Below, one piece after another: positions 9,127 to 17,203 of a stretch of DNA of 64,000 nucleotides. Under the pieces are notes generated by a model. That model made no database searches. It saw nothing but the letters and a program-made list of their open reading frames with translations, and was not told the origin of the DNA. Each line of letters starts with the position of its first letter. The first letter of the stretch is position 1. Made by a program: the position numbers and the translations under genes. The DNA lies in the NCBI RefSeq assembly GCF_022843985.1, contig NZ_JALHMP010000004.1:29839-93838 (forward strand). The letters are read 5' to 3'. This DNA is from Phreatobacter sp. (GTDB taxonomy: Bacteria; Pseudomonadota; Alphaproteobacteria; Rhizobiales; Phreatobacteraceae).

Positions 9127-10041
9127 TCAGGGCCGCGGCGTTGCCGGGGCAGCGGGCCGCGCCGGCGCCGGCGCCGGCACGAAGCGCTCGACCTGGGCTT
9201 CCGAACGCAGGCGCTGGACAAGATCAGCCTGGACGCGGCGGGTCAGGAAGTCCTCGATCTGCCCGCGCACCTGTTCGAAAGTCGGGATCGGCCGCTGGCG
9301 GCGCTCCTCGACCTTGATGATGTGCCAGCCGAACTGCGACTTGACCGGCGCCGCGGACAGTTGCCCGGCCTGCATGGCGAAGGCGGCATCGGCGAATTCG
9401 GGGACCATCTGGCCCTTGGTGAAGAAGCCGAGGTCGCCGCCATTGCGCGCACCGCCCGGATCCTTGGACTTTTCCTTGGCGATGGCCTCGAAATCGCCGC
9501 CGCCACGGATCTGGGCGATCAGCGCCTTGGCCTCCTCCTCGGTCTCGACCAGGATATGGCGGGCGCGAACCTCCTCCTCGGGCGTGATGCGGGCGCGCTG
9601 CTCGTCATAGATCTTGCGCATCTCCTCTTCCGTGACGCGGGCGCGCGTCTCGGTGTTGAGCAGGGTCTCGACCAGCAGCTTGTTGCGGTAATAGGTCATC
9701 TTCCGCGCGAAATCAGGACCGTCCTGGATGTTGCGCTGCTCGGCCGCCTTGGCGGCGAGGGTCAGGTCGATGACAAAGCTGAGCAGATAGTCGCGCTTCT
9801 GTTCGGGATTCATCTGGGCGGTGGTCTGCCCGCCGATATCCTCTTCGGCCGCATCCAGATCGGCCTGGCGGATCTCGACGCCCTGGACGCGGGCGAGAAT
9901 GCCATCGGCGGGTGTCTGCAGCGCCGGCGGGGTGGCCGGCTGGGCCGCGGCGGGCGGGGTGGCCGGCGGTGTCTGGGCGGCCAGCGGCCCGGCAAGCGCT
10001 GCGGTCATGGCGGCCAGGGACAGGAACATGCGGACGGTCAT
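9127..10041 (-). CDS. Periplasmic peptidyl-prolyl cis-trans isomerase, parvulin (PpiC/SurA-like)
   Basis: Foldase for exported proteins. The 304-residue product starts MTVRMFLSLAAM and has a signal peptide ending near ALAGPLAAQ. An Ala/Pro-rich linker (residues ~22-45) follows, then a SurA-N-like helical segment and a parvulin domain around residues 155-250. That domain shows EVRARHILVETEEEAKAL, GGDLGFFTKGQMVPEFADAA and FGWHIIKVEERR. The C-terminus is again Pro/Ala-rich (PAPAPARPAAPATPRP). It is divergent from secA, the export motor, a common alphaproteobacterial arrangement that links secretion and folding. Confidence 0.9.
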   Translation of the reverse strand: MTVRMFLSLAAMTAALAGPLAAQTPPATPPAAAQPATPPALQTPADGILARVQGVEIRQADLDAAEEDIGGQTTAQMNPEQKRDYLLSFVIDLTLAAKAAEQRNIQDGPDFARKMTYYRNKLLVETLLNTETRARVTEEEMRKIYDEQRARITPEEEVRARHILVETEEEAKALIAQIRGGGDFEAIAKEKSKDPGGARNGGDLGFFTKGQMVPEFADAAFAMQAGQLSAAPVKSQFGWHIIKVEERRQRPIPTFEQVRGQIEDFLTRRVQADLVQRLRSEAQVERFVPAPAPARPAAPATPRP

Positions 10042-10194
10042 GGCAGGATCGAGCCTTTTGTCACGGGAATGCGTGCTTGACGGGCACGTGTGGCGCTTTG
10101 AAGGACGGCGGTGCGACAGCACCGGGCGGAAGACGCGTGCACAACTCCTGACGGGTCTCGCCTGTCGTGGCAGCAATGCCCGTTTCGGCTTGAA

Positions 10195-10223
10195 TTGACA
10201 ACCCTTGGTACCGTCCATATCTG
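10195..10223 (+). promoter_or_regulatory. Sigma-70-type promoter for secA
   Basis: A perfect TTGACA at 10195-10200, a 17-base spacer and TATCTG at 10218-10223. The expected start near 10230 would give a leader of about 190 bases before the secA ATG. The -10 box is a weak match, which is common in GC-rich alphaproteobacteria. Confidence 0.6.
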
Positions 10224-10347
10224 TCGCGGGTCGCTGGACTGCTGCGGATTTCCGCGCGTCCGTCGACCACATCCCACCGGGATCAGAGGATGGGGCGCAC
10301 GGGGCGCTCCGCCCCCCGCCTAGTGGGGCTGAAGGGCTTGCGTGAAC

Positions 10348-10382
10348 CATCGGAACGGTCGGTGCGACCAACGGTTCCGATG
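10348..10382 (+). promoter_or_regulatory. Stem-loop in the secA leader
   Basis: Outer arms CATCGGAAC (10348-10356) and GTTCCGATG (10374-10382) are perfectly complementary. An inner five-base stem GGTCG/CGACC closes a GTG loop, with a four-base bulge on the right. It ends 36 bases before the secA ATG, and no T-run follows. It could modulate translation or act as a partial stop, but I know no described element it matches. Confidence 0.5.
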
Positions 10383-10418
10383 ACTCTCTCCTCCCCCGCC
10401 CCAAGTGAAGGAACGCAC

Positions 10419-13211
10419 ATGCTCGGCGCGCTCGCCCGCAGGATCTTCGGTAACGGCAACGATCGCCGCATCAAGGGATACCGCCCGCGGATCGATGCCA
10501 TCAACGCGCTGGAGCCCGAACTGGCCGCGCTGTCGGACGAGGCGCTGCGCGCCCGCACCGACGCGTTCAGGGCCCAGCTGGCCGCCGGCAAGACCCTCGA
10601 CGACCTGCTGGTCCCCGCCTTCGCCACGGTGCGCGAGGCGGCCAAGCGGGTGCTCGGACAGCGCCATTACGACGTCCAGATGATCGGCGGCATCGTGCTC
10701 CACGAGGGCGCCATCGCCGAGATGAAGACCGGCGAGGGCAAGACGCTCGTCGCCACCCTCGCCGTCTATCTCAACGCGCTCGCCGGCAAGGGCGTCCACG
10801 TCGTCACCGTCAACGACTATCTCGCCAAGCGCGACGCCGAGTGGATGGGCAAGGTCTACGGCTTCCTCGGCATGACCACCGGCACCATCGTCCACGGGAT
10901 GGACGACCAGCAGCGCCACGACGCCTATGCCTGCGACATCACCTACGGCACCAACAACGAATACGGCTTCGACTATCTGCGCGACAACATGAAGTACTCG
11001 GTGCAGGAGATGGTCCAGCGCGGCCATTTCTACGCCATCGTCGACGAGGTCGATTCGATCCTCATCGACGAGGCGCGCACGCCGCTGATCATTTCCGGCC
11101 CGCTCGACGACCGCTCCGACTTCTACGCCACGATCGACCGCTTCATCCCCGTCCTGAACAAGGAGGATTACGAGGTCGACGAGAAGCAGCGCACCGCCTC
11201 CCTCACCGAGAGCGGCAATGAGAAGATGGAGAAGGCCCTGGTCGAGGCCGGCTATGTCAAGGGCGACCTCTACGACGTCGAGAACGTCTCCACCGTCCAC
11301 CATGTCAGCCAGGCGCTGAAGGCCCACAAGCTGTTCCAGCGCGACAAGGACTACATCGTCCGCAACGGCGAGGTGGTCATCATCGACGAGTTCACCGGCC
11401 GCATGATGCCGGGCCGCCGCTATTCCGAGGGTCTCCACCAGGCCCTCGAGGCCAAGGAGCGTGTCCAGGTCCAGCCGGAGAACCAGACGCTGGCCTCCAT
11501 CACCTTCCAGAACTATTTCCGCATGTACGGCAAGCTCGCCGGCATGACCGGCACGGCCCTCACCGAAGCCGACGAGTTCATGGACATCTACAAGCTGAAG
11601 GTGGTCGAGATTCCGACCAACCGCGGCATCGCCCGCCTCGACGAGGACGACGAGGTCTACAAGACCGTCCAGGACAAGTATCAGGCGATCATCACCGAGG
11701 TCGAGGCCGCCCGCACCAAGGGCCAGCCGGTGCTCGTCGGCACGACCTCCATCGAGAAGTCCGAGACGCTGGCGGAAATGCTGAAACAAGCGGGCTTCAA
11801 ACAGGTCGATCTGGAGGACCCCGCCGCCTTCGCACCGCTCTACGACGGCGACCAGGGCACGCCGGGCGAGCGCGTCTTCGCCGTGCTCAATGCCCGCTAT
11901 CACGAGCAGGAGGCCTTCATCGTCTCCCAGGCGGGCGTTCCCGGCGCCATCACCATCGCCACCAACATGGCGGGACGCGGCACCGACATCCAGCTCGGCG
12001 GCAATGCCGACATGCGCATCTCCGTCGAGCTCGCCGCGCTCGAGGACGGGCCGGACAAGCAGGAGAAGGCCGAGGCCATCCGCCGCCAGGTCGGCGAGCT
12101 CAAGCAGCGCGCCCTCAAGGCCGGCGGCCTCTACATCATGGGCACGGAGCGCCACGAGAGCCGGCGCATCGACAACCAGCTGCGCGGCCGTTCCGGCCGC
12201 CAGGGCGATCCCGGCCGTTCGAAATTCTACCTCTCCCTGCAGGACGACCTGATGCGCATCTTCGGGTCGGACCGCATGGAGGGCATGCTGACAAAGCTGG
12301 GGCTCAAGGAGGGCGAGGCCATCGTCCATCCCTGGATCAACCGGGCGCTGGAGAAGGCCCAGCAGAAGGTCGAGGCCCGCAACTTCGACCTGCGCAAGAA
12401 CGTCCTCAAATACGACGATGTCGCCAACGACCAGCGCAAGGTCATCTTCGAGCAGCGCATCGACCTGATGAGCCAGCAGGATCTCTCCGAGATGACGCGC
12501 GACATGCGTCATGGCGTGATCGAGACCCTCGTCCACACCTATATCCCGCCGGACGCCTATGCCGAGCAGTGGAACACCGCCACGCTCAAGGAGGAGATCT
12601 ACCGCGTCCTCAACCTCGACCTGCCGATCCCGGACTGGGCGAAGGAAGAGGGCATCGCCGACGAGGAGGTGATCGAGCGCATCACCAAGGCGGCCGACGA
12701 GATGATGGCCTCCAAGGCCGCCCGCTTCGGCCCCGACATCATGCGCCAGATCGAGAAGGCGGTGGTGATGCAGGTGCTCGACCACCTGTGGCGCGAGCAT
12801 ATCGTCCAGCTCGACCACCTGCGCCAGGTCGTCGGCCTGCGCGGCTATGCCCAGCGCGACCCGCTCAACGAGTTCAAGTCGGAGGCCTTCCAGCTCTTCG
12901 AGGGCCTGATGGCCAAGCTGCGCGAGATGACCACCCAGCAATTGGCGCTGGTCGAGCTGCAGGAGCCGCCGCCGATGCCGGAGCTGCCGCCGATGACGGC
13001 GCACCATATCGACCCGATGACGGGGATGGACGAGTTCGCCCAGATGGGCGCCGCCTCCGGCGGATCCTTCCAGTCCTCCGCGGGCGGCGGCTCGCAGGTC
13101 GCCGAACGCAACCCGAACGATCCCGGCACCTGGGGCAAGGTCGGCCGCAACGATCCCTGCCCCTGCGGTTCGGGCAAGAAGTACAAGCATTGCCACGGGC
13201 AATATGTGTGA
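10419..13211 (+). CDS. secA: Preprotein translocase ATPase SecA
   Basis: ATP-driven motor that pushes unfolded preproteins through SecYEG at the inner membrane. The 930-residue product has the full family layout. It includes Walker [10 protein letters not shown], the DEAD-box Walker [18 protein letters not shown], the preprotein cross-linking domain, helicase motif VI with [13 protein letters not shown], a scaffold/wing region, and a C-terminal zinc tail [14 protein letters not shown] that contacts SecB. ATG 10419 is preceded by GAAGGA at a good distance; longer in-frame extensions to 10290 lack this. Transcription probably starts from the TTGACA promoter 200 bases upstream. Confidence 0.98.
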   Translation: MLGALARRIFGNGNDRRIKGYRPRIDAINALEPELAALSDEALRARTDAFRAQLAAGKTLDDLLVPAFATVREAAKRVLGQRHYDVQMIGGIVLHEGAIAEMKTGEGKTLVATLAVYLNALAGKGVHVVTVNDYLAKRDAEWMGKVYGFLGMTTGTIVHGMDDQQRHDAYACDITYGTNNEYGFDYLRDNMKYSVQEMVQRGHFYAIVDEVDSILIDEARTPLIISGPLDDRSDFYATIDRFIPVLNKEDYEVDEKQRTASLTESGNEKMEKALVEAGYVKGDLYDVENVSTVHHVSQALKAHKLFQRDKDYIVRNGEVVIIDEFTGRMMPGRRYSEGLHQALEAKERVQVQPENQTLASITFQNYFRMYGKLAGMTGTALTEADEFMDIYKLKVVEIPTNRGIARLDEDDEVYKTVQDKYQAIITEVEAARTKGQPVLVGTTSIEKSETLAEMLKQAGFKQVDLEDPAAFAPLYDGDQGTPGERVFAVLNARYHEQEAFIVSQAGVPGAITIATNMAGRGTDIQLGGNADMRISVELAALEDGPDKQEKAEAIRRQVGELKQRALKAGGLYIMGTERHESRRIDNQLRGRSGRQGDPGRSKFYLSLQDDLMRIFGSDRMEGMLTKLGLKEGEAIVHPWINRALEKAQQKVEARNFDLRKNVLKYDDVANDQRKVIFEQRIDLMSQQDLSEMTRDMRHGVIETLVHTYIPPDAYAEQWNTATLKEEIYRVLNLDLPIPDWAKEEGIADEEVIERITKAADEMMASKAARFGPDIMRQIEKAVVMQVLDHLWREHIVQLDHLRQVVGLRGYAQRDPLNEFKSEAFQLFEGLMAKLREMTTQQLALVELQEPPPMPELPPMTAHHIDPMTGMDEFAQMGAASGGSFQSSAGGGSQVAERNPNDPGTWGKVGRNDPCPCGSGKKYKHCHGQYV

Positions 13212-13332
13212 GACGGGAGGGCGCCGTCCGCGGCGCTCGTCCACCCGGGGCGATCCCGCCGAAAGCCGCTGCGCGGCGCGACGGACGCCTTGACCGGAAT
13301 GCCGGCGCGCCCTAAAAGGCGCGCTCGCGGGC

Positions 13333-13408
13333 GGGGCTGTAGCTCAGATGGGAGAGCGCTGCAATCGCACTGCAGAGGTCGGGGGTTCGAATCCCCCTAG
13401 CTCCACCA
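13333..13408 (+). tRNA. tRNA-Ala (anticodon CGC)
   Basis: A 76-base cloverleaf with encoded CCA. The acceptor stem GGGGCTG pairs with TAGCTCC and the D arm is AGCTCAGATGGGAGAGC. The anticodon stem CTGCA/TGCAG holds the loop ATCGCAC with anticodon CGC at 13366-13368, reading GCG. The T arm contains GGTTCGAATCC. It lies 121 bases after secA. A GC hairpin with arms GCGCGCC and GGCGCGC sits just upstream at about 13305-13326. Confidence 0.97.
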
Positions 13409-13547
13409 GCCCGCTGTCCTGACATTGTCGACGCTTAGTACGGGCCTGCCGGCTTCCGGCGGAACACCCATTGCCCCTTTGCACCGCAGCATGAACCGGA
13501 GGGCACCTGCCGTTCGTATCCCCTGCTCTGCATCGGGGATGGGAACC

Positions 13548-13961
13548 ATGACGTTCTTTTCGGGCTATCTGGCCGCGCTGATCGTCTTCGGCATCCTCGA
13601 CGCACTCTGGCTGTCGACCATGGCCCGGCGGCTCTACCGGCCGACCCTCGGCAGCCTGCTCCTTGACAATCTGCGCTGGGCGCCGGCCGTCATCTTCTAT
13701 TTTCTCTTCCCCCTCGGCGTGGTGCATTTCGCCGTCATGCCGGCCTATGCCGCCGAGTCCCTGACCCTGGCGCTGGTCAATGGCGCCTTCATCGGGCTCC
13801 TGGCCTATGCGACCTATGACCTGACCAATTACGCCACGCTGCGCGTCTGGACGCTCACCCTCACCCTCGTCGACATCGCCTATGGCACGGTCGCAACCGC
13901 CCTCGTCGCGGGCGGGGCCTTTGGCGCCCTGCGGTTTCTCGCCTCGGCCGGCTGGCTCTAG
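13548..13961 (+). CDS. DUF2177 family membrane protein
   Basis: A 137-residue membrane protein with four hydrophobic helices and the DUF2177 pattern ILDALWLSTMARRLYRPTLG near the N-terminus, then YDLTNYATLRVW. ATG 13548 is chosen because it begins the conserved MTFFSGYLAAL; the upstream frame is not conserved-looking. Function is unknown, but the family often sits with DUF1295, DUF1365, CFA-like methyltransferase and RpoE-ChrR genes, as here. That implies a role in the singlet-oxygen or lipid-stress response. It converges on the methyltransferase gene. Confidence 0.85.
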   Translation: MTFFSGYLAALIVFGILDALWLSTMARRLYRPTLGSLLLDNLRWAPAVIFYFLFPLGVVHFAVMPAYAAESLTLALVNGAFIGLLAYATYDLTNYATLRVWTLTLTLVDIAYGTVATALVAGGAFGALRFLASAGWL

Positions 13962-13980
13962 GCGCCGGCCCCGGCCGGGA

Positions 13981-15006
13981 TCAGCGGGCCAGTTTCAGTC
14001 GGTAATGGCTGACGCCCCAGCTGTCGCCGCCGGCATGGCCGAACAGGCCGCTGGTGGCGAGGAAGAAGAGCCGCCAGCGCCGGCGCCACAGCGCCAGCTG
14101 CGCGGGCCCGTAGACGGCGCTGAGGATGGGGTCGACCTCGCCGATCCGCGCGTCGAACAGGGCGAGCCAGTCATCGGCCGTGCGGCGGTAATGCTCGCCG
14201 CTCCAGCGCCATTCCTCCTCGACGGTGAAGAGATCGCCGAACTGGCGGATCAGGCCGTGGCCCGGCATCAGCCCGCCGGTGAAGAAGTGCTGGGCGATCC
14301 AGTCGGTCTTGTCCGCCGCGTCGAAGCGGTAGGACCCGGTCCGGTGGGTGAAGACGTGAATGAACAGACGCCCGTCCGGCTCCAGCCAGGAGGTGGCGCG
14401 CTCCAGGAGGGCGCGCCAATTGGCCATGTGCTCGAACATCTCCACCGAGACGATGCGGTCGAAGCGGCCCTCGGCCGAGAAGACGTTCATGTCGGCGGTC
14501 ACGATGGCGAGATTGGTGATCCCTTGCCGGGCGGCCTCGGCCTCGATGAACCGGCGCTGCCCGTTGGAATTCGACACCGCGGTGATCGTCGCTCCGGGAA
14601 AGCGGCGGGCCATGGCGAGTGACAGGGATCCCCAGCCGCAGCCGAGTTCGAGGATTCGCTGGCCATCGGCGAGGCCGGCATGGTCGATGGTCAGGTCGAG
14701 CGCCCGCGTCTCCGCCTCGGCCAGGGTCGTCTGCGGCCCGTCATAGAAGCAGGAGGAATATTTCCGCTGGGGACCGAGCACCCGGACGAAGAATTCGGCC
14801 GGCAACTCGTAATGCTGCGCATTGGCTTCGTCCGTGTGCATCGCCACGGGGAAATCCGTCATCGCAGAGGCGAATGCCGCCTCATCGGACGCGCTGTGAC
14901 CGGCGAGCCGGGCATCCGTCCGGCCGACGAGCCAGGCGATGGCGGCACGCGTGAGGGCATCGGGAACGGGGGTCCGTTCCCCCCAGGAGATCAGGGCAGC
15001 GATCAC
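13981..15006 (-). CDS. Cyclopropane-fatty-acid-synthase-like SAM methyltransferase
   Basis: Transfers a methyl or methylene group from S-adenosylmethionine to an unsaturated fatty acyl chain, judging by family. The 341-residue protein shows the CFA-synthase core: HYELPAEFFVRVLGPQRKYSSCFY near residues 66-88, the SAM motif ILELGCGWGSLSLAMARRFP, and VEMFEHM. The start is GTG 15006, four bases after the DUF1295 stop. The gene is the last of an operon running RpoE-ChrR-DUF1295-this gene. In Rhodobacter sphaeroides, RpoE-controlled genes of this kind have been linked to furan-containing or methylated fatty acids, so that product is more likely than ordinary cyclopropane. The exact product is inferred. 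Confidence 0.85.
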   Translation of the reverse strand: MIAALISWGERTPVPDALTRAAIAWLVGRTDARLAGHSASDEAAFASAMTDFPVAMHTDEANAQHYELPAEFFVRVLGPQRKYSSCFYDGPQTTLAEAETRALDLTIDHAGLADGQRILELGCGWGSLSLAMARRFPGATITAVSNSNGQRRFIEAEAARQGITNLAIVTADMNVFSAEGRFDRIVSVEMFEHMANWRALLERATSWLEPDGRLFIHVFTHRTGSYRFDAADKTDWIAQHFFTGGLMPGHGLIRQFGDLFTVEEEWRWSGEHYRRTADDWLALFDARIGEVDPILSAVYGPAQLALWRRRWRLFFLATSGLFGHAGGDSWGVSHYRLKLAR

Positions 15007-15010
15007 GGTG

Positions 15011-15820
15011 TCAGGCTCCGGTCCGGCCGGGCGGCCAGGGGATGAAGGCGCTGGTCCGCGCCTGATAGGCGGCGAAGACCGCTCCGTGCTTGCGCAACAT
15101 GTGGTCCTCGAGCGGGGGAATGCCGGAGATGCGGGTCAGCAGCAGGGTCATGAAGGCCGGCGCGAGCAGGGCGAACCAGCCGAAGGGATAGCCGCTCCAG
15201 GCCAGGGCCATGACCGCATAGGAAGCCCAGAGCACGCATTCGAAGAAATAGTTGGGGTGGCGGGAATAGCGCCACAGACCGACGTCGCAGATGGGCCCGC
15301 GCTTGGCCTTGTCGGCGACGAAGCTGGCAAGCTGGCGGTCGGCAATGGCGCCGCCGGCCCAGCCCGCGATGAAGACGAGGAGGCCGAGCCCGTCCTGCCA
15401 GCCGAGCGGCTCGGGCCGGTGGGCGGCGAGAACGATGCCGAGGCCAAGCGGCACGCTCGCGGCGGCCTGGATCTGCAGGAAGCGGAACATCTGCCAGGAC
15501 GCATCCGCGCCCCAGTCCTGCCGCAGCTTGGCATAGCGCGCATCGTCAGTGATGCCGCGCGTGCGGCCGGCAATGTGGAGGCCGAGCCGCAGCGCCCAGG
15601 CGAGTGCCAGGGCCGCGACCATGAGACGGCGCTCCAGCGGCCCCTCGCCGAAGGGCAGGAGGGCTGCAGCGACGGCGGTGATACCGACGCCAAAGGTCCA
15701 GGTGACGTCGATCCAGCCGGAATTGCCCGTCCGTTTCTCGATCAGCCAGGCCCCCGCCATGATCACGCTCATGGCGGCGACGAAGAAGACCAGGGCCGCG
15801 AGGAAGCTCAGCCCCGTCAC
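15011..15820 (-). CDS. DUF1295 membrane protein (steroid-reductase-like fold)
   Basis: A 269-residue polytopic protein of the DUF1295 family, related to the isoprenylcysteine methyltransferase/steroid 5-alpha-reductase membrane fold. Diagnostic stretches are NSGWIDVTWTFGVG near the N-terminus, a central LWRYSRHPNYFFE motif and IPPLEDHMLRKHG near the end. It starts at GTG 15820, which overlaps the ChrR stop (GTGA), showing translational coupling. The family likely acts on lipids. In this cluster it is part of the sigma-E regulon. Confidence 0.88.
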   Translation of the reverse strand: MTGLSFLAALVFFVAAMSVIMAGAWLIEKRTGNSGWIDVTWTFGVGITAVAAALLPFGEGPLERRLMVAALALAWALRLGLHIAGRTRGITDDARYAKLRQDWGADASWQMFRFLQIQAAASVPLGLGIVLAAHRPEPLGWQDGLGLLVFIAGWAGGAIADRQLASFVADKAKRGPICDVGLWRYSRHPNYFFECVLWASYAVMALAWSGYPFGWFALLAPAFMTLLLTRISGIPPLEDHMLRKHGAVFAAYQARTSAFIPWPPGRTGA

Positions 15821-16449
15821 AGGCGGACGAAGGGTTGCAGCAGACGTCCGACGACGCCCTCGAAGCGGACATTGCCCGTCAGCGCCACGATGCAGGTGCA
15901 CCCCTCGACCGGGTCGACCATCGGCGTGTGGGCGTGGCGATCGTCGGCCTCGTCGAAATCGCCCGCGGCATAGCGGCCATATTCGTGCTCATAGGCACCG
16001 GCGACGATGGTGGTCCATTCCGCGCCCGTGTGGCGGTGCGCCGGCAGGCGGGTTCCCGGCTGGGCGCGCAGCATGAACACACGGGTGTCGGAATAGGGCA
16101 CCTCGACGCGCCGCAACGCGACACCGCGGCCGACACTCTTCCAGCGGCCGAGCGTGTAGGGCGCGAGAACGTGCAGCCCGGCGGCATCCGGCGGCGCGGC
16201 AGGCCGCGGCGGCAGCTCGATGCCGCGATGCGGCAGGGCCACCGACAATGTCCGCGCGTCGGCGGCCATGGGCTCCGGCTCGATCGAATCGAGCAGCGCG
16301 CCGCTGAGCGCCTCGATCTCGGCGAGGTCACGGCGGGTTTCCCGGTTGACCTCGACATGGGCGGCGACGACGAGGGCGAGGCCCTCGTCCAGCCGCCCGG
16401 CGGCGAAGGCCGCCAGGGTTTCGTCGGACGGGCGACGCGACATGCTCAT
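15817..16449 (-). CDS. chrR: ChrR-type anti-sigma factor with cupin sensor domain, degenerate zinc site
   Basis: Anti-sigma factor that in Rhodobacter holds RpoE inactive until singlet oxygen appears. The 210-residue protein has the two ChrR parts: an N-terminal helical anti-sigma domain (residues 1-~75) and a C-terminal cupin (~100-195). The cupin keeps the metal ligands H138, H140, E144 and H172 or H174, plus C184 and C186. The N-terminal domain normally binds zinc through H6, H31, C35 and C38. Here residue 31 is His, but residues 6, 35 and 38 are Arg, Asn and Thr. The codons for 31-39 were re-read from the DNA and confirm this. The ATG overlaps the sigma gene's stop. This domain may bind sigma without zinc. 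Confidence 0.9.
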   Translation of the reverse strand: MSMSRRPSDETLAAFAAGRLDEGLALVVAAHVEVNRETRRDLAEIEALSGALLDSIEPEPMAADARTLSVALPHRGIELPPRPAAPPDAAGLHVLAPYTLGRWKSVGRGVALRRVEVPYSDTRVFMLRAQPGTRLPAHRHTGAEWTTIVAGAYEHEYGRYAAGDFDEADDRHAHTPMVDPVEGCTCIVALTGNVRFEGVVGRLLQPFVRL

Positions 16450-16985
16450 CGCAGATCCTCCAGGGAGCCGCGCATGCGCGCCATGGCGAGGCGCAGGCGC
16501 GACTTGACGGTGCCGAGTGGGATGGACAGGCGTTTGGCCACGTCCTGGTGACTGAGACCTTCCATGAAAGCCAACTGGACGACTCGCAACTGATCGGGGG
16601 ACAGGGATGTGAGAGCGGCCCTCACGCGGGAGTCGCGTTCGCTCCCGTCGAGAACCTGGTCTGGCTGCTCCGGCTCTTCGCCCTGGAGAATCTCGAACAC
16701 GTCCGGCAGACGGGACCGCTTTTCACGACGGGCGGCGTCGATCCTGAGATTGCGGGCGATGGCCGCGATCCAGGTCGAGGCTCCCGCACGCGAGGGATCG
16801 AACAAAGCCGCCTTGCGCCAGACCATCAGCAGCGTTTCCTGCGCCAGCTCCTCGGCGAGGTCCGCCGGGGTGCCCTGGCGCATCAGCAGGGCTTTCACCC
16901 GCGGCGCGAAATGGTCGAAAAGTTTGACGAACGCTTGCCTGTCGGACGATTGGGCAATCGACTGGATCAGGGCATTGGCATCCAT
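16446..16985 (-). CDS. rpoE: ECF sigma factor, RpoE of the ChrR/singlet-oxygen group
   Basis: Directs RNA polymerase to oxidative-stress promoters. From ATG 16985 the product has 179 residues. It contains region 2 (AFVKLFDHFAPRVKALLMRQG; FDPSRAGASTWIAAIARNLRID) and region 4 (LSPDQLRVVQLAFMEGLS, then a helix-turn-helix ending LGTVKSRLRLAM). Longer starts at 17066/17063 have an AAGGG site, but the sigma-E promoter's -10 box ends at 17073. Transcription would then begin almost on that ATG, so either it is leaderless or the shorter start is used. It overlaps chrR by four bases and appears autoregulated. Confidence 0.92.
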   Translation of the reverse strand: MDANALIQSIAQSSDRQAFVKLFDHFAPRVKALLMRQGTPADLAEELAQETLLMVWRKAALFDPSRAGASTWIAAIARNLRIDAARREKRSRLPDVFEILQGEEPEQPDQVLDGSERDSRVRAALTSLSPDQLRVVQLAFMEGLSHQDVAKRLSIPLGTVKSRLRLAMARMRGSLEDLR

Positions 16986-17072
16986 CAGGGCGGCACCGGC
17001 ACGTCTGCGCGGCCCGCAGGAAGGCGGGGCCGACATTTCAGAATGTATCGCAAGAGCAACCATCATGTCGCC

Positions 17073-17101
17073 CTTTACGCCGGCCCTGCGGCACTGGATC
17101 A
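17073..17101 (-). promoter_or_regulatory. Sigma-E-type promoter of rpoE (autoregulation)
   Basis: On the minus strand: TGATCC at 17101-17096, an 18-base spacer, then TAAAGG at 17078-17073. This matches the RpoE consensus of the Rhodobacter type, TGATCC-N18-TAAG. The predicted start falls near 17066. Confidence 0.75.
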
Positions 17102-17141
17102 GTTGCAGCGGAACCAGGAAAAGCGGAGGCTCGGTCGGCGC

Positions 17142-17171
17142 TGAACCGTCGGGCCTGAGCCAGCGTAAAGC
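17142..17171 (+). promoter_or_regulatory. Sigma-E-type promoter of the flavin oxidoreductase operon
   Basis: On the plus strand: TGAACC at 17142-17147, an 18-base spacer, then TAAAGC at 17166-17171. It has the same spacing and nearly the same boxes as the divergent rpoE promoter 40 bases away. The predicted start near 17178 leaves a 26-base leader before the ATG at 17204. Confidence 0.7.
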
Positions 17172-17203
17172 ACCCATACAAAGAGCGAAGTCAAGGATCC
17201 GGC

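Noticed and set aside
10290..10418. An N-terminal extension of SecA or a SecM-like arrest peptide
   Set aside because: The in-frame extension is Arg/Pro/Ser-rich, lacks a ribosome-binding site and runs through the leader stem-loop. It shows no arrest motif.
10320..13244. A 974-codon open frame antisense to secA
   Set aside because: Same GC-driven artefact; SecA on the sense strand is unambiguous.
13492..13523. A third sigma-E promoter upstream of the DUF2177 gene
   Set aside because: TGAACC at 13492-13497 matches a -35 box and the distance to the gene is right. At 18 bases the -10 position reads GTATCC, and only at 19 does it become TATCCC, unlike the TAAAG boxes of the other two. Left out of the features.
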